Shown here piece by piece: positions 7,624-15,794 of a stretch of DNA of 64,000 nt. How positions within the stretch are numbered: position 1 is the first letter of the stretch; the number at the start of each line of letters is the position of its first letter. The DNA comes from Bacteroidaceae bacterium (GTDB taxonomy: Bacteria; Bacteroidota; Bacteroidia; Bacteroidales; Bacteroidaceae), in assembly GCA_017546785.1 (NCBI GenBank), contig JAFYRW010000048.1:62001-126000 (forward strand), in the 5' to 3' direction. The notes below the pieces were generated by a model, which had not been told where the DNA came from, did no database searches, and worked only from the letters and a program-made list of their open reading frames with translations. The position numbers and the translations under genes were made by a program.

Positions 7624-9390
7624 TCAGATTTTTGCTGCCTGTTGCACCTTAAGCATCACACGCAGCCAGTTGCCGCCCCATATTTTTTCAATGTCGCGGG
7701 GGGTATATCCTCGGCGCAACAGCTCGCGCGTAACATTGCGAAGCTGCGAGGCGTCGGCACAGCCTACAACCCAACCGTCGCCGTCAAAATCGGTTCCTAT
7801 GCCTACGTGGTCTATGCCTGCAACCTCTACTGCGTGGTCAATGTGACGCATAAAATCGTCGAGTGTAGCGTCGCCCTGCTCTACAAGGAAGCCTCCGTAC
7901 ATAGTTACCTGCACCACTCCACCCTTTTGAGCTATGGCACGCATCTGTTCGTCGGTAAGATTACGCGGATGGTTACAAAGAGCCTTGCACGATGAGTGTG
8001 AGCACACCACCGGTTGAGAGCTCACAGAGAGTGCATCGTAGAATGTGCTCTCGGCTGCGTGAGAAAGGTCCACCAACATTCCTACGCGGTTCATCTCCTC
8101 TACGACCTTTCGTCCAAAGGAGCTTAGTCCATTATGCTCTTTGTTGCCACGCGCCGAGTCGCAGATATCATTGTCGCCATTGTGGCAGAGTGTCATATAG
8201 ACTACCCCTTTTTTGCGCAGACGCTCTATATTGCCAAGATCCTTGCCTATCGCGTAGCCATTCTCAATGCCTCGCATTATAACAGCCTTTCCCTGCGCCT
8301 TGAGAGGCGCTATCTCATCGGGAGTGTCGCATAATACCACACTGTGGGAGCATTGCGCCACACGCGTCTCTATACCATCGAGCAGAGCGTCGGCCATAGA
8401 GATCGCCTTTTGCAACGACTCATCGTCGCGCTCCTTTTGAGGAAGATAGGCGACCATTGTAGAAACGTCGAGCCCACCCTCATTCATCTTGTGAAGATCG
8501 ACAAGAGCACGCTTGCTTCGCTCCTGCAGATTGTATCCGCCCGAGAAGAGCATAGGAGTATCGCAATGCGAATCGAGAGTGATTATTCTGCTGTGCAATT
8601 CCTTTGCCTTACAATAAAGTTCCGCCTCGCCCACAAGCCACTGGAAGAGAGGCATCATACAGCGGTTGGAGTCCTTCATAAAGAAACTCTCGGGGTGCCA
8701 TTGCACTCCTATTATAGAGCGATAGTCTACCGACTCTATAGCCTCAATTACACCGTCGGGAGAGGTTGCTACAACCTTAAAGCCTTTGGGTGGCTCACTC
8801 ACCGCCTGATGATGGAATGTGTTTACCGCCAGAGTATCGGTGCCAAAGATTGCCGCAAGTTTTGAGGAGGGGAGAATATTCACATTGTGGGTAGCTACTC
8901 CGCGCTCCTCGCACTGGTCGTGATTGAGCAGGCTATCGCCCATTGCCGCATAAATATCCTGATGCACCTTTCCGCCTAGCGCAACAGCGAGAGTCTGCAT
9001 ACCTCGGCATATTCCCAAAATGGGCAGCTGACGGTCTACAGCAAGAAGAGTGAGCATAAGCTCCTGCTCATCGCGTTTAGGGTTTATTGTATGCAGAAGA
9101 GCATAGTCGGGCTCCTCGTTCATATAACGCGGGTCAATATCGGCCCCACCCGAGAGAATTATCGCATCGACACTCTTAAGAGTCTCTACAAGCGCCTCAC
9201 GGTTGCTGTAAGGAGGAATTATAAGCGGTACGCCACCAGCCTCGACAACCGACGTATAATAAGCTTCGGCAAGGCAGGCATTGTCGTCCTTAAAATTGGC
9301 TGTAATGCCAATGAGCGGCTTTCTGCCGCTCATTGGATAGTCTCGGTGCAGTTCGTCATACTCTCTGCTGAGATTGAACTTTTCGTTCAT
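7624..9390 (-). CDS. Fused gamma-glutamyl hydrolase (C26) and membrane-dipeptidase-like (M19) protein
   Basis: This 588-residue protein joins two enzyme domains. Residues about 24-255 form a class-I glutamine-amidotransferase-like peptidase C26 of the PuuD type, with nucleophile Cys128 in GICRG and a WHPE motif (His232, Glu234). Residues about 264-585 form a peptidase M19 (renal dipeptidase) domain, with metal ligands His275 and Asp277 in DSHCDTP, a Glu in RGIENG, and further histidines in DLSHA and CSHSS. There is no signal peptide, so it is probably cytosolic. Known family activities suggest the first half hydrolyses gamma-glutamyl bonds and the second cleaves dipeptides, for example in gamma-glutamyl peptide or glutathione breakdown; the substrate is inferred. 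It follows an Lrp-type regulator by 23 nt, in the same operon. Confidence 0.88.
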   Translation of the reverse strand: MNEKFNLSREYDELHRDYPMSGRKPLIGITANFKDDNACLAEAYYTSVVEAGGVPLIIPPYSNREALVETLKSVDAIILSGGADIDPRYMNEEPDYALLHTINPKRDEQELMLTLLAVDRQLPILGICRGMQTLAVALGGKVHQDIYAAMGDSLLNHDQCEERGVATHNVNILPSSKLAAIFGTDTLAVNTFHHQAVSEPPKGFKVVATSPDGVIEAIESVDYRSIIGVQWHPESFFMKDSNRCMMPLFQWLVGEAELYCKAKELHSRIITLDSHCDTPMLFSGGYNLQERSKRALVDLHKMNEGGLDVSTMVAYLPQKERDDESLQKAISMADALLDGIETRVAQCSHSVVLCDTPDEIAPLKAQGKAVIMRGIENGYAIGKDLGNIERLRKKGVVYMTLCHNGDNDICDSARGNKEHNGLSSFGRKVVEEMNRVGMLVDLSHAAESTFYDALSVSSQPVVCSHSSCKALCNHPRNLTDEQMRAIAQKGGVVQVTMYGGFLVEQGDATLDDFMRHIDHAVEVAGIDHVGIGTDFDGDGWVVGCADASQLRNVTRELLRRGYTPRDIEKIWGGNWLRVMLKVQQAAKI

Positions 9391-9413
9391 TGTTCTATTG
9401 TTCTAAAAACTTA

Positions 9414-9881
9414 TTACATTGGAAGGTTTCTCTTTACGCTACTCTCGAGAATAATCATTGTCTCGGTGCTTACCACTCCCGGGATATTCTGCACTTTGCC
9501 GTTGAGAAGCTCCATAAGCTCTTCGTTGTCGTGAGCATACATTTTAACGAGAATAGAGTAAGGTCCTGTTGTGTAGCAACACTCTACGACCTCGGGAATC
9601 TCCTTAAGATGCTCAACGGCAGTCTTATACATTGAGCCCTTCTCGAGTCGTATACCTATATAGGTACAGGTCTTAAAGCCCAGACGTCTAAAATCCACCT
9701 CGTAGCAAGAGCCTGAGATTACACCCATATCAATAAGATGCTGAACGCGCAAATGAATTGCCGCACGCGACACTCCGCACATTTCGGCAACATTACGGAA
9801 GGGGATTCTTGCATCTTTAGAGATAATGCTGAGAATCTTTAAGTCGAGACTATCGACCTTGCATTCTACATTGTTTTTCAT
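9414..9881 (-). CDS. Lrp/AsnC family transcriptional regulator
   Basis: This 155-residue protein has the Lrp/AsnC layout. An N-terminal winged helix-turn-helix (LDLKILSIISKDARIPFRN through VSRAAIHLRVQHL) is followed by a RAM ligand-binding domain with GPYSILVKMYAHD. Family members bind amino acids and control amino-acid or peptide metabolism. It is the first gene of a two-gene leftward unit with the amidase-dipeptidase 23 nt downstream. A role in controlling that enzyme in response to an amino acid is likely but inferred. Confidence 0.92.
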   Translation of the reverse strand: MKNNVECKVDSLDLKILSIISKDARIPFRNVAEMCGVSRAAIHLRVQHLIDMGVISGSCYEVDFRRLGFKTCTYIGIRLEKGSMYKTAVEHLKEIPEVVECCYTTGPYSILVKMYAHDNEELMELLNGKVQNIPGVVSTETMIILESSVKRNLPM

Positions 9882-9906
9882 ATATCAGTTTTAAAGATTA
9901 GAGAGC

Positions 9907-9926
9907 CGAGGAGGATTAACTCCTCG
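9907..9926. other. Hairpin between the FKBP operon and the Lrp-type gene
   Basis: CGAGGAG (9907-9913) and CTCCTCG (9920-9926) form a perfect 7-bp stem with a 6-nt loop. On the minus strand it follows the lipoprotein FKBP gene and could end that operon, but it has no strong T tract. It also lies in the upstream region of the Lrp-type gene. Confidence 0.35.
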
Positions 9927-9970
9927 CACACTCATTGGTTGTTAGTTAGGTTTATTTTAATTTTCGATTC

Positions 9971-10798
9971 TTATCGAGAATTATCTTTTATAACTCTTAC
10001 AATTTCAACGTCGTACACAAGCACGCTATAGGGAGGAACAATCTTTGAACCTCTTGCGCCGTAGGCCAGCTGCCACGGGATATAGATCTTGGCCGAAGAT
10101 CCCTCGGGGAGTTGCTGCAGAGCCTGTGCAAGGCCGGGCACTACAGCGTCCAACGAAAGGGTGGCAGCCTTTCCGCGTGAGGAGTCAAAGGTGCGTCCGT
10201 CGGGAAATGTTCCTCTATAGACACAGAGGACTGCATCGTTGACTGTTGCCACTGCACCATTGCCTGCAACCTTTATCTTATATTGCAAGCCACCGGGTAA
10301 CTGCTGTACCCCCTCGCGGGTGGCGTTCTTTGCCATAAAAGCCTCGCTTTTCTCGCGGTAGCGGCTGCTGTTGAAATAGTCTACAGCATCATCGATGGAC
10401 ATTATTGAATTGTTGCCATCAACAGCATCAATCACTCCATCGATGAAGAGTGCGGGATTAAGGGATTTTTCAACAGCCTCCCCGTCGGCAAGGAGTCTGC
10501 TACCCTTTTCCATCATTTCTACAGCATTTATACCGGTAATAAGTCCTGCGGTATAAGCTGCGCTTGCCTCATTCTGCTCGATAGGAAAAGCATCTTTTAC
10601 TCCACGCAGAAAATCCTCGACACAATTCTCGGGGACCCCCATCTGCTCTATTGCCATCTGTCGCAAATTGCGCGCCATATAGACGCCGGCAGCGTAAGAG
10701 AGTGAATCGTCGTATGTTGCAACAGCATCGGCGCCACCGCCACACGAGGCAGCAAGCAGCGTAAAGGCTAACGGCAACATAAGGAACGACCTTTTCAT
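9971..10798 (-). CDS. FKBP-type peptidyl-prolyl isomerase lipoprotein (Mip-like)
   Basis: This 275-residue protein has a lipoprotein signal peptide with lipobox LAASC (Cys19). It carries a helical Mip/FkpA-type N-terminal dimerisation region (about 30-160) and a C-terminal FKBP domain (about 170-270: GGLQYKI, FDSS, VVPGLAQALQQLPEG, YGARGS, SVLVYDVEIV). It is expected to fold proteins in the periplasm from a lipid anchor. It lies 9 nt after a second FKBP without a signal peptide, so the two are co-transcribed and probably derive from one duplication. Confidence 0.9.
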   Translation of the reverse strand: MKRSFLMLPLAFTLLAASCGGGADAVATYDDSLSYAAGVYMARNLRQMAIEQMGVPENCVEDFLRGVKDAFPIEQNEASAAYTAGLITGINAVEMMEKGSRLLADGEAVEKSLNPALFIDGVIDAVDGNNSIMSIDDAVDYFNSSRYREKSEAFMAKNATREGVQQLPGGLQYKIKVAGNGAVATVNDAVLCVYRGTFPDGRTFDSSRGKAATLSLDAVVPGLAQALQQLPEGSSAKIYIPWQLAYGARGSKIVPPYSVLVYDVEIVRVIKDNSR

Positions 10799-10807
10799 CG
10801 TGATTTA

Positions 10808-11392
10808 TCAGAGCACTTTAATAAGTTCTACATCAAAAATCAATGCGCTGTAGGGAGGAATCTGCTCGCCTGCGCCGTGTGCTCCGTATGCCATTTCCTG
10901 AGGAATATAGAGACGCCATTTTGCACCCTCGCTCATAAGCTGCAGAGCCTCTACCCATCCGGGGATTACCTGAGAAACGCCAAAGACTGCAGGCTCGCCG
11001 CGTCTGATTGAGCTGTCGAACACAGTGCCGTCGATGAGTGTACCCTCGTAGTGGCATTGCACTCTGTCGGTAGCCTTAGGCTGCTTGCCGCTACCCTCGT
11101 TGAGCACTTTATACTGCAATCCGCTGGGGAGTGTTACAACGCCCTCCTTACCTTTATTTTCGGCAAGGAATGCTTCACCGGCCTCTTTCACCTTTGCATA
11201 GGCCTCCTCGGCAAGCTTCTGGAAATGCTCGCTCACCACCTTCTGAGCCTCAACGTGAGACATTTCTGTCTTACTGCCCGAAAGGACATCCTTGATGCCT
11301 TTAACAAAATCTTCAATCGCAATTTCATTCACGCCCATAGAGAGAAGGTTCTGTCCAATTCCCATTCCAAGGCCGTAACTAAATTTTTCCAT
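10808..11392 (-). CDS. FKBP-type peptidyl-prolyl cis-trans isomerase (Mip-like)
   Basis: This 194-residue protein has a short helical FKBP_N region (about 1-80) and a complete FKBP domain (about 95-194: LPSGLQYKVL, VQCHYEGTLIDGTVFDSS, QVIPGWVEALQLM, AYGAHGAGEQIPPYSALIFD). No signal sequence is visible, so it is probably cytosolic, although the related downstream gene encodes a lipoprotein. It would catalyse proline isomerisation and act as a chaperone. It heads the two-gene FKBP operon and is preceded by a candidate promoter. Confidence 0.92.
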   Translation of the reverse strand: MEKFSYGLGMGIGQNLLSMGVNEIAIEDFVKGIKDVLSGSKTEMSHVEAQKVVSEHFQKLAEEAYAKVKEAGEAFLAENKGKEGVVTLPSGLQYKVLNEGSGKQPKATDRVQCHYEGTLIDGTVFDSSIRRGEPAVFGVSQVIPGWVEALQLMSEGAKWRLYIPQEMAYGAHGAGEQIPPYSALIFDVELIKVL

Positions 11393-11709
11393 TTTTTATA
11401 AAGCTTTAATTTTTATATCAATAAGTTGTTTAAACTATCATTTTGTCAATAAAAATCACCCGATAAAGGATTCTGATTTTTTGCGAATATACAACTAATT
11501 CTTAACAATAAGCAAATTTATGTTACTTTTTTATCATTTTTTCGACATTCAAATAAGATTCCGAAACATTTTACAACAACAATTGTTTACAAATTGTCAT
11601 TATTTCAAATTTCCATTTATATAGGATAAAATATATCATCTTTTTATTTGCTATAGCAAAGAAAACTCAATTTTATTTTATAACTTCGCAACGTATAAGA
11701 ACTTTAACG
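11393..11709. other. Divergent intergenic region, 317 nt, AT-rich
   Basis: This AT-rich gap separates leftward FKBP genes from the rightward metal-permease series. It holds a candidate leftward promoter at 11484-11516. TAACTTCG at 11681-11688 resembles a rightward -7 element 22 nt before the first ATG, but no TTTG lies at the right distance. I see no RNA gene or conserved repeat. Confidence 0.5.
11484..11516 (-). promoter_or_regulatory. Candidate promoter of the FKBP operon
   Basis: On the minus strand TATATTCG (11484-11491) is one mismatch from TAnnTTTG, and TTTG (11513-11516) lies 21 bp upstream. The spacing is slightly longer than the usual 19 bp. The leader would be about 85-90 nt. Confidence 0.4.
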
Positions 11710-12087
11710 ATGAGCACACAAACAATAATACTTGCGCTTCTACTGCTTGCCATTGTTGCAGGATTTATTCTCTTTAGCCGTTTCAGAAAAAATGGCGAGA
11801 CACACGACGACCATCATCACGACGGCGAGGATGGTACCTGCTGCGGACGTCACACTGTGTGTACGCACGGATACGACAACAGCGACCTTTATTTCGACGA
11901 TGAGGAGCTTGACAAATTCCGCGAGAAGCCCAAAGAGGAGTATAGCGACGAGGATATTGACGAATTCCGCAATGTTCTTTACACTATGAACAAAGAGGAG
12001 GTAGACCAGTGGCTAAAATGTCTCGGCAAGCGTCGCATAGAGGTTCCCGAGCAGATTATGGACGAGATTCTGCTCATTCTACAATAG
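11710..12087 (+). CDS. Small membrane protein with His/Cys-rich segment
   Basis: This 125-residue protein has one N-terminal membrane segment (about residues 6-23) and then a segment dense in metal-ligand residues (THDDHHHDGEDGTCCGRH, then CTHG). The rest is an acidic helical region (DEELDKF, DEDIDEFRNVLYTM). It ends 4 nt before a metal ABC permease gene, which supports co-expression. The ligand-rich stretch could bind zinc or another metal. I recall similar small Bacteroides proteins with uninformative names but no defined function. A metal chaperone or sensor role is inferred from composition and neighbour only. Confidence 0.7.
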   Translation: MSTQTIILALLLLAIVAGFILFSRFRKNGETHDDHHHDGEDGTCCGRHTVCTHGYDNSDLYFDDEELDKFREKPKEEYSDEDIDEFRNVLYTMNKEEVDQWLKCLGKRRIEVPEQIMDEILLILQ

Positions 12088-12091
12088 CACG

Positions 12092-12895
12092 ATGGAGATT
12101 CTCGAATACCGATTCTTTCAGAACGCACTCATAGGCTCGCTGCTGGCGAGCCTTGCTTGCTCTATTGTCGGTACATTTGTCGTGAGCAGCCGCAAGGTTT
12201 TTATTACGGGAGGAGTATCGCACGCCTCGTTCGGAGGGGTTGGTATAGGAATGTTTCTTGGCATAAACCCCGCGATAACAGCATTCCTGTTTGCACTGCT
12301 GTCGGCTGTGGGGACACATTGGGCAAGCAAGCGCAAAGAGATTCGCGAGGATTCGGCAATTGCAGTCTTTTGGATTCTGGGAATGACGCTGGGAGTAATT
12401 TTCAGCTTTTTGTCGCCGAACTATTCGGGGGAGCTATCGACCTATCTTTTCGGCAACATCCTGACGATAGCCGCAGGCGACATTATGCTGTTGGCCGCTA
12501 TTACCGCGGCACTGATGATTTTCACTGCCATATTCCTACGAGCCATAATTCTGATAGCCTTTGACGCGGAATTTGCACGTTCACGCAATATTCCAGCCGT
12601 GGCAATTGAATATTGTATGATGATTTTCGTTGCGCTGACAATAGTTGCCACGCTGCGCCTTGTGGGAGTGGTGCTTGTAATGTCGATGCTCACCATTCCA
12701 CAAATGACGGCAATGATATTCACCGACAGCTACAAGAGGATTATAATTCTGTCGGCAGCATTCGGATACGCGGCAAGCGTCAGCGGGCTTTTCCTCTCCT
12801 ATTTTTTGAATATTCCATCGGGAGCATCGGTAATATTATGCTCTATCGTAATTTATTTGCTCTGTATGACAAGAAAGTTGTTCGTAAAAGATTAA
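12092..12895 (+). CDS. Metal ABC transporter permease (ZnuB/MntB family)
   Basis: This 267-residue protein is very hydrophobic, with about eight membrane segments. It carries the ABC-3 family signature features: an N-terminal FFQNALIGSLLASLACSIVG, GGVSHASFGG, and LVGVVLVMSMLTIPQMTA near the C-terminus. The family forms the inner-membrane channel of zinc, manganese or iron importers. No ATPase or binding-protein gene is next to it, so partners must lie elsewhere. It follows the His/Cys-rich protein by 4 nt. The metal cannot be told from sequence; zinc is the commonest for this type. Confidence 0.88.
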   Translation: MEILEYRFFQNALIGSLLASLACSIVGTFVVSSRKVFITGGVSHASFGGVGIGMFLGINPAITAFLFALLSAVGTHWASKRKEIREDSAIAVFWILGMTLGVIFSFLSPNYSGELSTYLFGNILTIAAGDIMLLAAITAALMIFTAIFLRAIILIAFDAEFARSRNIPAVAIEYCMMIFVALTIVATLRLVGVVLVMSMLTIPQMTAMIFTDSYKRIIILSAAFGYAASVSGLFLSYFLNIPSGASVILCSIVIYLLCMTRKLFVKD

Positions 12896-12971
12896 CTTTG
12901 TTACCGGCATCACAATAATTTTGAATTTTATAAGTTATTATATTTAATAATAAATATAAATTCACTGCACT

Positions 12972-15788
12972 TTGAGACAACAGACACAAAATATAATACT
13001 GCTATTCATTCTTTTGGGACTATGCGGTTGCGCAAGCCGCAAGAACAATACTGCCCAGACAAGAATGTACCACGCCTTTTTTGCCCGATACAATACCTTC
13101 TACAATGGTAACGAGGCATTCAAGAAAGCGTCAAACTCGCAGACTATGCAGCATAAGGACAATTTTATGGAGATATTGCCGCTAATAGTGTCGAGCGACA
13201 AGAATACACAGACTATCGGTTCGTCGGACTACGGCACTGCTATAGAAAAGATGCAGAAGGCCATAAAGAACCACTCCATAAAGCGTAAGCCGCGCAAAAA
13301 GGCCGGCGTAAAGCTCAGCGAGAAGAAAAAGAAGTTCTATGCACAGAAGGAGTTCAACCCATTCCTGTGGCGTGCGTGGCTGACAATGGCCGAGTCGTAC
13401 TTCAGGAAAGGAGAATTCACCGAGGCGGCCAGCACATTCATATACATAAGCCGATTATACGAGAATGACCCCGACATTGTGGCAAAAGCGAGAATAGGGC
13501 TTGTAAAATGTTATACCGAAATGGAGTGGTTCTACGAATCGGAAGATATGCTGCTGAGAGCTCGCCGCGACAGTATGCCAAAGAACCAGGAGGGGGAGCT
13601 TGCACGCGCGCAGGCCAATCTGCTGCTGAAGCAGAGCCGTTTCGAGGAAGCACTGCCCTATTTGGAGAAGGCCATCAAGCGCAAATGGATAACATCTTTC
13701 GAAAAGGCGCGCGAGTATTACCTTATGGGACAGCTCTATCACGCCACGGGCAACGACAAGACCGCATACAAATACTTTGGCAAGACAATATCGCTGTCTC
13801 CTCCATACGAAATGGAGATAAATGCCCGTATACGTCAGACAGAGACTGCCACAAACGAGAAGAACAAGAAAAAGATCATACGCTCACTCAAGAGAATGAG
13901 CAAATCACAGAAAAACAAGAAGTATATTGCTCAGCTTTACTATGCAATAGGCAATATGTATCTCAGCGACAAGGACACCGTCGAAGCGGTAAAGGCCTAT
14001 GAGACCGGCATAGCCGAGGGAGCAAGTGGCGGCTACGATACAGGAGTGCTGCATCTTACCCTTGCTCAGATTTATTGGGAGCAGCAGCGTTTCTTCTACG
14101 CCTCGGAGCACTATCAGAAGGCGATGGGAATGTTGGAGAAGGTAGATGACGACAAGAACAGAGCCGACAAGCTACGCGCAAAATTTGCATCAGAATTGGG
14201 AAACTACAGCCAATCGGTCGAGAGCAACAGCGAATATCTCTATTGGGAAACGCTGAAAGAAGAGGAGCTGCTGCCGCTTATCGACAAAAAGATTGAGGAG
14301 CAGAAATGGCGTGTGGAGCTACAGAAAAAGTTCCAGAAGAAAGAGGAGCGGGAGGCTCAAGGTACGGGCAGCGACCTTGCACAGGCTGGAGCAAATGCCA
14401 ATATGACAATAGGTAACTCCAACGATGGCGACCTTTGGTATTTCTATAATCCGCAGATTGTGGTACAAGGAATAAAGCAGTTTACAAGCACGTGGGGCGA
14501 CCGCAAGCTAAAGGATTTTTGGCGATTGAGCCGCGAGAATATATCGTTCCACATTCAGCAGGATACTATCGCCGGCGACAGCATTGCCGACACCCCCGAT
14601 GGCGCCAACAGCATACTATCGGACAGCATAAGCCTCGAAGAGTCCCTATCGACCGACACTCTATCGACCGACCCCACCATACGCGAATATTATCTGCAAA
14701 GGATTCCCCGCACCGACGAGGAGAAGAACAGGATGCACAAAGAACTTAAAATATCGCTCTTTGAATCGGCACTGATATTCGAGGAGAAATTGGGCGAGAA
14801 GGAGCTCACACTGCAATATTTTGAGCGGTTGGCCAACGAATATCCCGACTTTGAGCGTCTGGCCGAGGTTTATTATCATCTTTTCCTATCCTGCTCGCGG
14901 TGGAAAGAGTCCGAAAAGGCCGAGCAGTACAAGGAATTGCTTATAGCGAACTTCCCCGACAGCAGTATGTCGGTAAGGATACAGGAGTCCGACTTTTTTG
15001 AGAGTATCGCTGTCAAACGCCACAAGGAGGATTCTATTTATGTTCAGGGCTACTCCGACTTTTTAAAGGAGAATTACGAGAGTGTAATTGCTGCCAACGA
15101 ATATGCAAAGAGAAAATATCCCAATGGCAAGCATCGTATACGCTTCTCGTTCATCGATGCGCTATCCAAGCTATACAGCGGCAAGCAGCAGGAGGCTCTT
15201 ACTGCAATTGATGAGCTTGTAAACAGCGTACCCGAGGATACTCTCTCTATTCTCGCAAAGGAGATTGGCACAGGGGTACGCGAGGGACGACTGCTGCGTA
15301 GCGGAATTACAACGTCAATATGGCAGCGCAAGAGCGACGGCACAATAAAAAGCGACAGCGACAGCCTGCCGCAGTTCAGCACCGAGCGCAACGAGCCCTA
15401 CTGCTTCATTCTCGCCTATCCCAACGACTCAATAGATGAGAAACGTCTGCTGTTCGAGATTGCGCGCTACAACTTTACACGCTATATGGTGCGCGACTTT
15501 GAACTTGAATTCAAGCGACAGGCGGCAATAACGCTGTTCGAGATTAAGGAGTTCCTGAATTTCGACGAGGCATTTATCTATAGGAAGCGTCTATACTCCA
15601 ACGGAGAAATGTCGCGTATGCTGCAAGGAATAAACGCGTTCATAATATCAAAGTCGAACCTTGAATTGTTATTGCAATATTACAGTTTCAACGACTATAT
15701 AAAGTTCTACGAGGAGAATCTGCTGAATATTCCCGAGCCGGAGATTGACGGATACACCCTCGACGAACCTGAATATAACCAAGAATAA
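12972..15788 (+). CDS. porW: PorW/SprE-like tetratricopeptide-repeat lipoprotein (type IX secretion)
   Basis: The frame gives 938 residues from a TTG start. No ATG precedes the signal peptide, and the lipobox LCGC (Cys20) requires this start. After it, RMYHAFFARYNTFYNGNEAF is the characteristic opening of SprE (Flavobacterium) and PorW (Porphyromonas), lipoproteins needed for type IX secretion and gliding. Several TPR-like helical repeats follow (for example AESYFRKGEFTEAASTFIYI and YYLMGQLYHATGNDKTAYKY). A Ser/Asp/Thr-rich linker near residues 535-570 precedes a second repeat region. The PorX-like regulator starts 6 nt downstream. A TAACTTTG sequence (12893-12900) overlapping the upstream stop could be a -7 element. 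Whether a full type IX system exists cannot be seen here. Confidence 0.85.
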   Translation: MRQQTQNIILLFILLGLCGCASRKNNTAQTRMYHAFFARYNTFYNGNEAFKKASNSQTMQHKDNFMEILPLIVSSDKNTQTIGSSDYGTAIEKMQKAIKNHSIKRKPRKKAGVKLSEKKKKFYAQKEFNPFLWRAWLTMAESYFRKGEFTEAASTFIYISRLYENDPDIVAKARIGLVKCYTEMEWFYESEDMLLRARRDSMPKNQEGELARAQANLLLKQSRFEEALPYLEKAIKRKWITSFEKAREYYLMGQLYHATGNDKTAYKYFGKTISLSPPYEMEINARIRQTETATNEKNKKKIIRSLKRMSKSQKNKKYIAQLYYAIGNMYLSDKDTVEAVKAYETGIAEGASGGYDTGVLHLTLAQIYWEQQRFFYASEHYQKAMGMLEKVDDDKNRADKLRAKFASELGNYSQSVESNSEYLYWETLKEEELLPLIDKKIEEQKWRVELQKKFQKKEEREAQGTGSDLAQAGANANMTIGNSNDGDLWYFYNPQIVVQGIKQFTSTWGDRKLKDFWRLSRENISFHIQQDTIAGDSIADTPDGANSILSDSISLEESLSTDTLSTDPTIREYYLQRIPRTDEEKNRMHKELKISLFESALIFEEKLGEKELTLQYFERLANEYPDFERLAEVYYHLFLSCSRWKESEKAEQYKELLIANFPDSSMSVRIQESDFFESIAVKRHKEDSIYVQGYSDFLKENYESVIAANEYAKRKYPNGKHRIRFSFIDALSKLYSGKQQEALTAIDELVNSVPEDTLSILAKEIGTGVREGRLLRSGITTSIWQRKSDGTIKSDSDSLPQFSTERNEPYCFILAYPNDSIDEKRLLFEIARYNFTRYMVRDFELEFKRQAAITLFEIKEFLNFDEAFIYRKRLYSNGEMSRMLQGINAFIISKSNLELLLQYYSFNDYIKFYEENLLNIPEPEIDGYTLDEPEYNQE

Positions 15789-15794
15789 TAGACT

